Source: Strigamia acuminata
Taxonomy: Eukaryota; Arthropoda; Chilopoda; Geophilomorpha; Linotaeniidae
Assembly (NCBI GenBank): GCA_949358305.1
Contig: OX442319.1
Location: 1,178,001-1,242,000 of the forward strand
DNA length: 64,000 bases
Direction of reading: 5' to 3'
Position numbers and translations under genes: made by a program. How positions within the stretch are numbered: the stretch's first letter is position 1; each line of letters begins with the position of its first letter. The notes under the pieces were generated by a model, which saw only the letters and a list, made by a program, of their open reading frames with translations, ran no database searches and was not told the DNA's origin. Positions 1 through 11,298 of the stretch are shown piece by piece.

Positions 1-384
1 GAGTGGGAGGAGATCGGGAGCAGCAGCGATTACGCAGAATTAGGCACTTAGCTCCAGAAGTGCAGGCTTTGGCCATTGAGTTGGTTGAGCTGTTGAATGC
101 AGCGGTCAAAAACGGCACATGGTAAAACACCGAACGGGCCAAACCAGGTGCCCGTCTGCCCTAACAAATTAACGTATTTTTTTTTTCTTGGAGTGGTTAG
201 CAAAAGTCGTGGCCGAACCAAAAGTCAAGGCCAATGCTCATCTCGGGGCCGACTTCCGTCTCGGGACTTACAATGACTTTTGGTTGTTTAGACATATATT
301 TTTTTGGCCACTTGTGCCTTCACCGGTCGTTCGGGCGGGCGAGCGTTCGGCAAAAAAATAAATAAATACGGTAATAGGTTAATT

Positions 385-511
385 TGTTCGGTTTTACCAT
401 GTGTCGTCGAAAACGTCGTCCTTGCAAGCAAACACAATGCCAGCTTTGTGTGGGCACATGGTTTGTGCTGCGTGTGCAAAGAGGGCGGTCAAAGTAGACT
501 TGCAGCTTTAA
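385..511 (+). pseudogene. Decayed RING-finger fragment, unit 1
   Basis: Read on the plus strand, this matches the unit 3 fragment described at 13003. The second half of a C3HC4 RING is visible as CGHMVCAACAKRA, and the frame then meets a TAA at 509-511, where unit 3 has a Lys codon. A frameshift also separates it from the upstream half (CVVENVVLAS). It is a broken relic with no start codon or intact domain. Confidence 0.45.
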
Positions 512-950
512 TGCCATGTATGTCGCCGGAAATGTAACATATAGTTTGAAAACTAATTTAAGTAACCTTTTATTCAATAATGTAATTTAGTGACTACCTC
601 AACAATTTGGTTGAATTGCATTGTACAAAACATATCAAAACTTATTTTCAACAGGAAACGTTAACGTAAGGTCATCAAAAAATAATGGACAATAAGAAAT
701 CGCTGCGCACCATTTTCTTTGCAAGGAAAATAAAAATTTGATAAAATGTTCCTTTGTAATGCATTGACGATTGTTTTGAATTGTTTTGAATTCTAACGTC
801 AATTCGTTTTCAAACCTAAGTAGAAGTAGAAGTAAACTTATCAAGCATTATTTTCTTTACGACATGTAACATTAACATGGTCTCAAAAAAGGTGGAAAAA
901 CAAGTGCGCAGCATTTTTCAATACCCCACACTAACGGTAAAGTACTAAAT

Positions 951-2959
951 TTACAATATTTTTCCAAGTATTGCATTGACAACATCCATTGTCTGGTCAT
1001 TGACGAGGACAATATCGTAATGGTCTAAATATTTTTGAATACTAGCATCAACCTAAAATAAAAAAAATAAAAAAATTAAGTTCGTTATTAATTGAAGTTT
1101 TCCTCTCGTTTGTTTACGTGGTCATTGAGAAAGCCAATTTTGAGTGTGACCTCTGCCGATGGAAGTCCGGCGACCATATTAACGTCTCCGAGTAAGTCGC
1201 CCAAGAGGAGGACGCATGGTTTTTCAAGGCACTCAGAATAACAATCAAGTTTGCTTAAAGTATCGCCGTTTTTATTGCACGAATGTACCAATTCGTTATT
1301 GAAGCCGGTAAGCAAACCCTGTAAAGAAGAAAAAAAATTACAAATTAAAATTATTCATTGCAAAGTCGTTGTGTATAATCGTACTTCCTCGTCGAATAGC
1401 ATGAAATTAGACATGATGTGAATATTCTCATACATACAAGCCTGTTGATGGATCGCTTCTTCGATAACGTTACCCAAACCTGCTGAAAAGATAATGAGCT
1501 GAACACCATGTTCGTGCAGCGTTTGAAGAAATGCTTGACATCCATCTCTGTTCAAATATTGCATCATTGTATTTGTACCGGTATCTATATTTTGTTTTAT
1601 TCATTTTTAAACACCTGAGTAATAGGGCCGATTCTTGCACCATTGCTTTCAGGTCACTTTTCTTCAGTTTAGTCTCGCACATAGCTTGATGAGAGGAAGC
1701 ATACCTTCAAAATGAAACCAACTGTGCTAATCAATTTTGTAAATATTTACGAATTCCCAGCATACCATTCCGCAATTAGAGGCATTTTCACTTCAATGCT
1801 TATATTCGGGTCTGATTCGATCGGGTAGTACTTCTCCACAAGGGCTTTCGTCTGTCATTTTAGCCATTTTTTAAACTACGTTTTTTAAAAATTATTTAAA
1901 TCTTATTCTTTTCTTTACTTTTTTCCGAAAACTAACTGGCATTCTCAGATTATTTTTTACAGCACCTATAAAGTGAAAATAAAATAAAATGAAATAAAAT
2001 AAAATAAAATAAAAGCAAAAACTCGATATTAACAAACAGTGTAATAATTTAGTCACCTGCTAGTTTCATTTCTTTTCATGTGTTTTGCTTTGAGTTAGGT
2101 TAGGAATTTAAAATTCCAAAGCTCAATTATCATTTTCAAGTTATTGAATCAATATTCACTCCTGGTCACTCTTGTTGCAGCCCGGACAGTTTGGAGGACC
2201 TGACTTGGTCCAGCCTATACCCAGCAATATTAAATTAAATGTCCTCTCCCATCCGGACTGCTTTCTGGGATCCCTCCTATGTCCAGGCTACAGAGTTTAC
2301 ATTCTAGTTAGAACTAACTAATTTAGGAGATTTTCTATTATAGTTTGTCAGTATCTGTGTATTCGTTAAGCTTGCAATTCGTTCCGGTTGTGTTCTGTCT
2401 CTTCTGAAAACTCAATCTAAACCGACATAAAATCGGTTTTACATTCTAAAACCAAACTGAATTTTGAAAAACTGAAACAACAATAAATTTTAAATGCCAA
2501 TTCAAAATGGCGTTTTGTGTAGAACCAAATACCTCGCACCTATTTGTATTTGTACACATTTTATACGACTCACAATTCACGCTTACTAACATCTGTATTG
2601 AACAACTTGTGTTAAAAAGTTTTTTTTGTTTTTTCATATTTTGGCGTTTGGTAAAACTGAAACCGGAACCGATTCTAAAACCCAAACTGATTGCAAGCTT
2701 ACACTTTGTTTTGTTTTGTTTTGTTTACAATAGGTGGAATCACATCGTTTGCCATTCAAATGAAAACGAGATAATGTGTTGTCAAAATCTGCTATAACCT
2801 GCAAAAAAACAAATAGTTAAATAAATAGCTATAGAATTATATTTCAAAGTAATACTTTACTTGCAATTTTGCTTGTCCACCTTTAATTAATTTACAAATT
2901 TTTTCTTCAGTTAAATTTGGATCTTTCATTTTCACAGCAGATCGTTGCAACTCTTGTAT
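951..2959 (-). pseudogene. Cytosolic 5'-nucleotidase III-like gene, unit 1 copy, splice-defective
   Basis: Exons read on the minus strand are 2959-2861, 2798-2729, 1965-1919, 1851-1766, 1704-1615, about 1567-1385, 1318-1118 and 1052-951. They encode the HAD-family nucleotidase cN-III, which dephosphorylates pyrimidine monophosphates (CMP, UMP). Motif I DFDNTLSR, motif II IIFSAGLG and the C-terminal helix with DIVLV are all present. Two defects set this copy apart from unit 3. The acceptor before MMQYLNRDG is gone: the only nearby AG gives an intron of about 30 nt and the wrong frame. Motif IV also reads GDLLGD instead of the usual GDSxGD. I call it a pseudogene, although an unusual transcript cannot be excluded. 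Confidence 0.75.
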
Positions 2960-3576
2960 CTAGATGAAAGAAAAAAATAGAAAAAAAACGAAAAACATGA
3001 AATACCGAGGAAATATTTTTCTTAAAGTATTAAAAAAAGACTTCTATATATTCTTATAAATCAAACAGCGCGAAACAAATTACGAGTGGACATGTCACTT
3101 ACATAAGTATCTGTAGATCACTGCCAATCTATCAACTCGATACATGCAGGAAGCTCATCAATCAATCACAACTCCAATCAAGAAAAAACTCAAAAACTCA
3201 AATAAATACGTTAATAGAAAAAAGAAAAGAAAATTAAAAAAGTAAATAAATAAATGAGTAAACATAATATAATGTACAACAAGAGAATTGAAGAATTAAT
3301 TTCAAATTTTAATGATAATAATTTAAAATTATTTCTCGCGTTTCTCTTTTTTTCTATTTTTTTCATTTTAGTTTTACAAACAAATTTCGACCCATCTACA
3401 GTGACTTGTAAGCAACATGTTTTGGAGTGATAAGGCATTTTAAAAAAGACAAACAAAATGCTAAAAAAGGAAAAAAATTGGCCATGTATTTAGGCTTGTT
3501 TTAAATCACTTTTCATACACAAAAAAAAAGAAAAGGAAAAATTAAATAAAAGATAATTGTAAAGTCCGCGTTCATC

Positions 3577-3774
3577 TCATCCCAGAGATTCCAACACCGC
3601 GGACCTGTGGTTTCCACTCGAAGTGTGCACGGTCGAAGAGCTCCCGGGACAAACGACGCCCTTGAGCGCGTACAACTTGGCAATGACCGAACTGCAAGCG
3701 ATCTCCATCTCGGCCAGGCGCGCCAGCAACTCCTCCTTATTGGCCGTGGGATTCGTAGTGAGCCATTGCATCGC
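3577..3774 (-). pseudogene. Truncated hsp70 3' end, unit 1
   Basis: The last 66 codons of the hsp70 at 16094-18348 are present, from MQWLTTNPTANKEELLARL to the stop, with a few substitutions (ending ESLG then TGA). This covers only part of the C-terminal lid of an Hsp70. Homology ends abruptly at 3774, where unrelated DNA replaces the upstream 5' part of the gene. There is no nucleotide-binding or substrate-binding domain, so it cannot encode a chaperone. Confidence 0.92.
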
Positions 3775-3977
3775 GCTTAATAAGAGCGACACGATTCCCC
3801 GTTCTCAATGGCGATAAATGGCGCACGCAATTCCCGTGCGCAACACACGTCCTTGGTATGGCAAACGAGGAAATAAGTTGTGAAATGATGGCCAACACTT
3901 ATAGCAACGCGTTGGCGGTCTCTAACTACTAAATAAAACCAAAAACAAGCAATTTAATCGACTAAAAACTAACTTAC

Positions 3978-4022
3978 ATCAGGATAACATTGGAAAGACA
4001 TGTCTTGCCTGTGCGTCGCCAT
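3978..4022 (-). other. Candidate 5' coding exon acquired by the unit 1 nucleotidase
   Basis: On the minus strand an ATG in good context (caccaaaATGGC) opens 15 codons, MATHRQDMSFQCYPD, followed at once by a consensus donor gtaagt. It ends in phase 0, and the acceptor of the nucleotidase exon at 2959 also starts in phase 0 (IQELQRS). Splicing would place the hsp70 tail inside the first intron. This exon lies outside the part shared with unit 3. The peptide is not recognised. It could also be the first exon of something else, or chance. Confidence 0.35.
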
Positions 4023-4107
4023 TTTGGTGAGTGACGCAGCACTCTAGTGGCGATTATTATCAACACAAAAGAATAGGCAGTAAAGCCTGCTATATACTTA
4101 ATGCTAA

Positions 4108-4775
4108 ATGCATTAGAAAAAGAATTAACAATCCGCACGATGCGGTAAAATGCAAATAAACATTATATGATGTTTGAAAAGACAATTAATCAAACAAATG
4201 AATGGGGAATCCATGACTGAGCAAGGTACAGGTGTTATATTAACAAAATATTGTTAACACACATAAATTTTTGCGGTTTTGCCGTTTTTTTGTGGTTTTT
4301 GCAGTTTTTTGCGATTTGCGATATATATCGCATGCATTGCGGTTTTTTATGGAAATCGCACCGCACTCTGCAAAATAAAATAATCGCACAACCCTATTGG
4401 TAAGCATTCCGGAAATGTTTTTTTAATTAAACCAACAATCCAGGCAACCTACCGCAAAATGAAATGATACACAATGATATCGCAACAATGCTCAACTTGA
4501 AGTCGTACAGCGACACTGGGTCGCTTGCCTCCAATAACATCCGGACTCGAACTCGGCACAAGCCTCACCCGCACAACAACACCCAGTTAGCACGCGCAAA
4601 TATCAAGGTTTGGTCAACATAGTCCGTATATTGGGTGGTTATATGGCACTGCTGGCCAGCAACAATCAATAACCATGCTCCAATACCCATATTCACAACC
4701 AGATCACAGGATCAAATTTAAATTTCACAAACAACAAAAAAAAAATTCTTCCAAAAAAAATTCATTTTGTTGTAA
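4108..4775. other. Unit 1-unit 2 spacer, left part, no gene seen
   Basis: AT-rich non-coding DNA. From about 4262 to 4390 it contains a run of degenerate words of the type tgcggtttt, tgcgatt and cgcatgcattgcgg, which looks like transposon-derived filler. I see no open frame with coding character. Confidence 0.6.
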
Positions 4776-5270
4776 GGGGCCGTCCATAAATTACGTAACG
4801 CTAATTTTGGGCAATTTAGACCGCCCCCCCTCCCTCGGTAACAAGGCCGTAACAAATTCCCAAACCCCCATCCCCCTAATTACGTAATAAAACTGAAATC
4901 ACCCCCCCAAAACTTTTCAAAAATCAGTCTCAAAACTGCGATATTTTCAATTTTAAAACATTAAAAAAAAATTTTAAGGACCGTAACATTATTGAGAACC
5001 CCCCTCTCCCTTACTAAACTCTATTCCAAAAAGTAATTGAAATACTCCCATTGGTTGGGAGATTCATAACACCAGTATAAATGCATTGAAAATCTTCGCA
5101 CAAGTCTACTGGAATCTGAAAACAGCATCATATTCAATACACAACTGAACTAGAGCACCAACCAACCAATGGGAGTATTTCAATTACTTTTTGGAATAGA
5201 GTTTAATGACCCGTAACAAAATCTGAAAACCCCCCCCCCTTGGAGCGTTACGTAATTTATGGACGGCCCC
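4776..5270. mobile_element. PIF/Harbinger-type non-autonomous element with nested insertion
   Basis: Terminal inverted repeats begin GGGGCCGTCCATAAATTACG and are mirrored at the right end. The element is flanked by TAA on both sides (4773-4775 and 5271-5273), the three-base target duplication typical of PIF/Harbinger. The inside is rich in C runs. It is 495 bp long but holds a second inverted-repeat element at 5017-5203; without that it would be about 305 bp, matching the sister copy at 22916-23219. It has no coding capacity. Confidence 0.8.
5017..5203. mobile_element. Nested palindromic element inside the Harbinger-type element
   Basis: The two ends are inverted copies of each other over more than 40 bp, starting AACTCTATTCCAAAAAGTAA and including CTCCCATTGGTTGG. 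It is flanked by TA on both sides. The uninterrupted sister element at 22916-23219 provides the empty site, so this is an insertion of about 189 bp. TA duplication suggests a Tc1/mariner-type mobiliser, which is inference. Confidence 0.75.
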
Positions 5271-6625
5271 TAAATAGAAAAAAAAATTCTATTCCGGATG
5301 GGCCACCAATTGTGAGAGTGGGCGGACACAGTTCGAGCACGGGAATGCCCAAACAGCGGCATACGCACAACACGTAAGAATGGAAGACACACAAGAGACT
5401 GAGCTTAATGGTTTATGGCCTGTATTACCCATGTCTAGGGGGTCAGTTCCTGTATCTCTCCCATTGCCACGCTGCATTACTGCAGCATACCTGCAACCAC
5501 ACGCGGCATACAGTGGTTACGGTTAACCTGTGTACGCAGCGTGGTCATGCCGATGTTCATTAGGCCCATGGTGATCGCTCATGGTACTGGGACTGGCGTA
5601 CCGGCCAAGTCCCTAATACCATGTTTACATGCATGGAATATTTCGAGTGAGACGAAATATTTCGGGTGCACAACTGGCATGTAAACGAGGTCAACCGGAT
5701 TATTCGAGGATTATTTGAGGGGTGAATAATCCCTTGCAGAAGGTTGTTTAATTCGAGTGACCTCGAATTATTTTCATTGTGCATGTGCGATCCTCCCGGC
5801 ACTTCCCTATTGGTCAAAATCCGAAAGTAGTCACGGATTATTTTCGGCATGTAAACACAACTCGAATTATCCACCACTCAAATTATCCAGTCCACTGGAA
5901 TAATTCGGTGCATGTAAACGTAGTATAAGTGTCACCATGATGGTGAACAAGAGTGGGGATTGGTCTGTTGTTGGTCAGAGCCGTTCCTACAGAACTCTGG
6001 CTACAAACAGGATGTTGGGCTTTTTATAGCCCACTCCTGCACCACAGGCACGAGAGTACCTCTTCCTATTGGTTGTTGGATTAGTGACCGGAAGTGATGT
6101 CATCCGGGTCACTGGTCCGCAACCATCAACGCTACCTGGCGGGTGGAGTTGGGCTGGGCCATGCGGAAATGGTGTTGCAGTGGCCGGTTATCGGTCACAA
6201 TACGTGATAAGTGATATGCACAAATTGTTCAGATATATGTGTACGGTATATAATGTATGCACATATATATGTGTATACACAGATACCAATATACATAAGG
6301 TGCGTTTCATAATTATAAATCCACCCACAAATTCTGAGTTACAGCCAAAAATTCTTCCCAACAATAAATTTCTTTATTCTGTTTGATTATAAAATTTGTT
6401 TTTACAAGATTTAAAGAAGTTTTCGTTGAAAGGAAATTTTTTTTTATATTGTTATAGCAAAAATTTAATTTTTAGGTGTTGCATAATTATAAATCCACAT
6501 TTGGTTTCTATTAAATTTTTTATTTTCAATAACCTATTGAATCACTTTTTTTTCAATAACATTAATCATTCCATTGTGCATGGAATTGACTAGATTTTGC
6601 ATTGTCTCAGTTAAAATTTCATTTA
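5271..6625. other. Unit 1-unit 2 spacer, right part: transposon-like debris, no gene
   Basis: From 5274 to 6200 the sequence is less AT-rich and resembles a repeat of unknown class, interrupted by a fold-back element near 5618-5926. At 6300-6500 the phrase cataattataaatccac occurs twice, as in Tc1-type terminal regions, and leads into the transposase relic at 6626. No credible open frame. Confidence 0.5.
5618..5926. mobile_element. Fold-back element with GTTTACATG ends
   Basis: The left end (catgtttacatgcatggaat) and the right end (reverse complement acgtttacatgcaccgaatt) are inverted copies. The motif catgtaaac or its complement occurs four times, near 5620, 5679, 5849 and 5913, together with repeated (t)cgaattattc words. 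This looks like a non-autonomous inverted-repeat transposon. I cannot assign a superfamily, and the target duplication is unclear. Confidence 0.55.
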
Positions 6626-7030
6626 AAATGGCATAAGTTGTTCGTCAAGCAACTGTTGGTATGCATCAGCATTCATTCTACCACTGACAAAGGCAATATT
6701 ACTTTTACCATTCCATCCAAACGCTGCCCAAATCATAACCGATCCTCCACCTTGCTGATGTTTTGAAAAAATCTGTTTGTCTTTGCGTAAATCGTGCCAG
6801 TAATATTGCCATCAATCTGGGCCATCCAAATTAAACTTATTTTTCATCACTGAACACTACTTTATGCCATTCCTTCTGCCAACATACTTTATCCTTTGCA
6901 AATTCCACTCTTTTCATCTTGTGTCTTGGTTTCAGAGATGGAGTGGTTTTTCTCTTCTTGTACAGTAAGTGTTGACAGTTGCTCACAACTCTGGGGAGTG
7001 TTGATTTTGAAACATTAATGTCTGGACGCT
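6626..7030 (-). pseudogene. Tc1-type transposase relic, truncated, unit 2
   Basis: The minus strand encodes pieces of a Tc1/mariner transposase, including WNGKSNIAFVSGRMNADAYQQ and the region around SDEKNKF. It matches the relic at 11795-12330 closely but lacks the C-terminal catalytic part, because the duplication breakpoint cuts it at 6626. It is inactive. Confidence 0.7.
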
Positions 7031-7630
7031 TTGATAACTACCCTAGGGTCACATTCGAATTGAAAATTTCACGTAAAGGTGCTCGTTTCTGGCGGTTTTG
7101 TAGCTTTGATGGTCAACCACTGTGAATTTTGGTGCCATATTTGTCTCTCAACCTTACATAGCCGCGATGGCTACCACCCTCACCGTGCTTCCAACACATT
7201 TGAAATGGTGGCAGGATTTGAACAAGATTCTGATTCGAAGACCTGTGAGTGGGAGGAGATCGGGAGCAGCAGCGATTACGCAGAATTAGGCACTTAGCTC
7301 CAGAAGTGCAGGCTTTGGCCATTGAGTTGGTTGAGCTGTTGAATGCAGCGGTCAAAAACGGCACATGGTAAAACACCGAACGGGCCAAACCAGGTGCCCG
7401 TCTGCCCTAACAAATTAACGTATTTTTTTTTTCTTGGAGTGGTTAGCAAAAGTCGTGGCCGAACCAAAAGTCAAGGCCAATGCTCATCTCGGGGCCGACT
7501 TCCGTCTCGGGACTTACAATGACTTTTGGTTGTTTAGACATATATTTTTTTGGCCACTTGTGCCTTCACCGGTCGTTCGGGCGGGCGAGCGTTCGGCAAA
7601 AAAATAAATAAATACGGTAATAGGTTAATT

Positions 7631-7757
7631 TGTTCGGTTTTACCATGTGTCGTCGAAAACGTCGTCCTTGCAAGCAAACACAATGCCAGCTTTGTGTGGG
7701 CACATGGTTTGTGCTGCGTGTGCAAAGAGGGCGGTCAAAGTAGACTTGCAGCTTTAA
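7631..7757 (+). pseudogene. Decayed RING-finger fragment, unit 2
   Basis: Identical to the unit 1 fragment, including the premature TAA and the frameshift between the two halves of the RING. Its presence in both copies shows the damage predates the most recent duplication. Confidence 0.45.
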
Positions 7758-8196
7758 TGCCATGTATGTCGCCGGAAATGTAACATATAGTTTGAAAACT
7801 AATTTAAGTAACCTTTTATTCAATAATGTAATTTAGTGACTACCTCAACAATTTGGTTGAATTGCATTGTACAAAACATATCAAAACTTATTTTCAACAG
7901 GAAACGTTAACGTAAGGTCATCAAAAAATAATGGACAATAAGAAATCGCTGCGCACCATTTTCTTTGCAAGGAAAATAAAAATTTGATAAAATGTTCCTT
8001 TGTAATGCATTGACGATTGTTTTGAATTGTTTTGAATTCTAACGTCAATTCGTTTTCAAACCTAAGTAGAAGTAGAAGTAAACTTATCAAGCATTATTTT
8101 CTTTACGACATGTAACATTAACATGGTCTCAAAAAAGGTGGAAAAACAAGTGCGCAGCATTTTTCAATACCCCACACTAACGGTAAAGTACTAAAT

Positions 8197-10205
8197 TTAC
8201 AATATTTTTCCAAGTATTGCATTGACAACATCCATTGTCTGGTCATTGACGAGGACAATATCGTAATGGTCTAAATATTTTTGAATACTAGCATCAACCT
8301 AAAATAAAAAAAATAAAAAAATTAAGTTCGTTATTAATTGAAGTTTTCCTCTCGTTTGTTTACGTGGTCATTGAGAAAGCCAATTTTGAGTGTGACCTCT
8401 GCCGATGGAAGTCCGGCGACCATATTAACGTCTCCGAGTAAGTCGCCCAAGAGGAGGACGCATGGTTTTTCAAGGCACTCAGAATAACAATCAAGTTTGC
8501 TTAAAGTATCGCCGTTTTTATTGCACGAATGTACCAATTCGTTATTGAAGCCGGTAAGCAAACCCTGTAAAGAAGAAAAAAAATTACAAATTAAAATTAT
8601 TCATTGCAAAGTCGTTGTGTATAATCGTACTTCCTCGTCGAATAGCATGAAATTAGACATGATGTGAATATTCTCATACATACAAGCCTGTTGATGGATC
8701 GCTTCTTCGATAACGTTACCCAAACCTGCTGAAAAGATAATGAGCTGAACACCATGTTCGTGCAGCGTTTGAAGAAATGCTTGACATCCATCTCTGTTCA
8801 AATATTGCATCATTGTATTTGTACCGGTATCTATATTTTGTTTTATTCATTTTTAAACACCTGAGTAATAGGGCCGATTCTTGCACCATTGCTTTCAGGT
8901 CACTTTTCTTCAGTTTAGTCTCGCACATAGCTTGATGAGAGGAAGCATACCTTCAAAATGAAACCAACTGTGCTAATCAATTTTGTAAATATTTACGAAT
9001 TCCCAGCATACCATTCCGCAATTAGAGGCATTTTCACTTCAATGCTTATATTCGGGTCTGATTCGATCGGGTAGTACTTCTCCACAAGGGCTTTCGTCTG
9101 TCATTTTAGCCATTTTTTAAACTACGTTTTTTAAAAATTATTTAAATCTTATTCTTTTCTTTACTTTTTTCCGAAAACTAACTGGCATTCTCAGATTATT
9201 TTTTACAGCACCTATAAAGTGAAAATAAAATAAAATGAAATAAAATAAAATAAAATAAAAGCAAAAACTCGATATTAACAAACAGTGTAATAATTTAGTC
9301 ACCTGCTAGTTTCATTTCTTTTCATGTGTTTTGCTTTGAGTTAGGTTAGGAATTTAAAATTCCAAAGCTCAATTATCATTTTCAAGTTATTGAATCAATA
9401 TTCACTCCTGGTCACTCTTGTTGCAGCCCGGACAGTTTGGAGGACCTGACTTGGTCCAGCCTATACCCAGCAATATTAAATTAAATGTCCTCTCCCATCC
9501 GGACTGCTTTCTGGGATCCCTCCTATGTCCAGGCTACAGAGTTTACATTCTAGTTAGAACTAACTAATTTAGGAGATTTTCTATTATAGTTTGTCAGTAT
9601 CTGTGTATTCGTTAAGCTTGCAATTCGTTCCGGTTGTGTTCTGTCTCTTCTGAAAACTCAATCTAAACCGACATAAAATCGGTTTTACATTCTAAAACCA
9701 AACTGAATTTTGAAAAACTGAAACAACAATAAATTTTAAATGCCAATTCAAAATGGCGTTTTGTGTAGAACCAAATACCTCGCACCTATTTGTATTTGTA
9801 CACATTTTATACGACTCACAATTCACGCTTACTAACATCTGTATTGAACAACTTGTGTTAAAAAGTTTTTTTTGTTTTTTCATATTTTGGCGTTTGGTAA
9901 AACTGAAACCGGAACCGATTCTAAAACCCAAACTGATTGCAAGCTTACACTTTGTTTTGTTTTGTTTTGTTTACAATAGGTGGAATCACATCGTTTGCCA
10001 TTCAAATGAAAACGAGATAATGTGTTGTCAAAATCTGCTATAACCTGCAAAAAAACAAATAGTTAAATAAATAGCTATAGAATTATATTTCAAAGTAATA
10101 CTTTACTTGCAATTTTGCTTGTCCACCTTTAATTAATTTACAAATTTTTTCTTCAGTTAAATTTGGATCTTTCATTTTCACAGCAGATCGTTGCAACTCT
10201 TGTAT
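8197..10205 (-). pseudogene. Cytosolic 5'-nucleotidase III-like gene, unit 2 copy, splice-defective
   Basis: All exons sit exactly 7246 bp to the right of those in unit 1 and look identical, so the protein would be the same. It shares the lost acceptor upstream of MMQYLNRDG and the GDLLGD form of motif IV. Sharing both defects means the damage arose before units 1 and 2 separated, or was copied from one to the other. Like unit 1, it lies just 3' of an hsp70 tail on the same strand. Confidence 0.75.
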
Positions 10206-10849
10206 CTAGATGAAAGAAAAAAATAGAAAAAAAACGAAAAACATGAAATACCGAGGAAATATTTTTCTTAAAGTATTAAAAAAAGACTTCTATATATTCT
10301 TATAAATCAAACAGCGCGAAACAAATTACGAGTGGACATGTCACTTACATAAGTATCTGTAGATCACTGCCAATCTATCAACTCGATACATGCAGGAAGC
10401 TCATCAATCAATCACAACTCCAATCAAGAAAAAACTCAAAAACTCAAATAAATACGTTAATAGAAAAAAGAAAAGAAAATTAAAAAAGTAAATAAATAAA
10501 TGAGTAAACATAATATAATGTACAACAAGAGAATTGAAGAATTAATTTCAAATTTTAATGATAATAATTTAAAATTATTTCTCGCGTTTCTCTTTTTTTC
10601 TATTTTTTCATTTTAGTTTTACTAACAAATTTCGACCCATCTACAGTGACTTTTGTAAACAACATGTTTTTGAGTGACAAGGCATTTTAAAAAAGACAAA
10701 CAAAATGCTAAAAAAGGAAAAAAATTGGCCATGTATTAAGGCTTGTTTTAAATCACTTTTCATACACAAAAAAAAGAAAAGGAAAGCTTGAATAAAAGAT
10801 AAAAAATATTTGTAAAGTCCGCCTTTCATCTCATCTCATCTCATCTCAT

Positions 10850-11047
10850 CTAATCCAGAGATTCCAACACCGCGGACCTGTGGTTTCCACTCGAAGTGTG
10901 CACGGTCGAAGAGCTCCCAAGACAAATGACGCCCTTGAGCGCGTACAACTTGGCAATGACCGGACTGCAAGCGATCTCCATCTCGGCCAGGCGCGCCAGC
11001 AACTCCTCCTTATTAGCCGTGGGATTCGTAGTGAGCCATTGCATCGC
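10850..11047 (-). pseudogene. Truncated hsp70 3' end, unit 2
   Basis: This is the same fragment as in unit 1, cut at the same base, with slightly different substitutions (ending ESLD then TAG as in the full gene). A TCATC microsatellite just beyond the stop differs in length among the three units. The shared breakpoint shows that the truncation happened once, before unit 1 and unit 2 separated. Confidence 0.92.
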
Positions 11048-11253
11048 GCTTAATAAGAGCGACACGCACGATTCCCGTTCTCAATGACGATTAATGGCGC
11101 ACGCAATTCCCGTGCGCAACACACGTCCTTGGTATGGCAAACGAGGAAATAAGGTGTGAAATGATGGCCAACACTTATAGCAACGCGTTGGCTGTCTCTA
11201 ACTACTAAATAAAACCAAAAACAAGCAATTTAATCAACTAAAAAGTAACTTAC

Positions 11254-11298
11254 ATCAGGATAACATTGGAAGGGCATGTCTTGCCTGTGCGTTGCCAT
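11254..11298 (-). other. Candidate 5' coding exon acquired by the unit 2 nucleotidase
   Basis: Counterpart of the unit 1 exon, reading MATHRQDMPFQCYPD before the same gtaagt donor. The open frame and donor survive here, with one amino-acid change (Ser to Pro), in the half of the repeat where units 1 and 2 have otherwise diverged. Confidence 0.35.

Larger units (their letters stand above)
1..4107. repeat. Tandem segmental duplication, unit 1 (left end outside window)
   Basis: This stretch aligns base for base with 7247 onward (constant offset 7246) and with 12559 onward (offset about 12558, later 12603). From 1 to about 3355 I see no difference from unit 2. From about 3360 onward there are scattered substitutions and small indels. 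It contains a RING relic, a broken nucleotidase and a truncated hsp70 tail. Homology to unit 2 stops after the shared string tatatacttaatgctaa. The true left end is cut by the window. Confidence 0.95.

Noticed and set aside
3577-4022. Fusion gene joining the MATH exon to the hsp70 tail
   Set aside because: The MATH exon ends in phase 0, while the nearest acceptor before the hsp70 tail would need a different phase, so the frame would not be kept. Splicing to the nucleotidase exon fits better.
5274-6200. Possible solo LTR or retrovirus-like segment
   Set aside because: A TATA-like tttttatagccc and a less AT-rich composition suggested an LTR, but I found no matching partner, clear TG…CA borders or target duplication.
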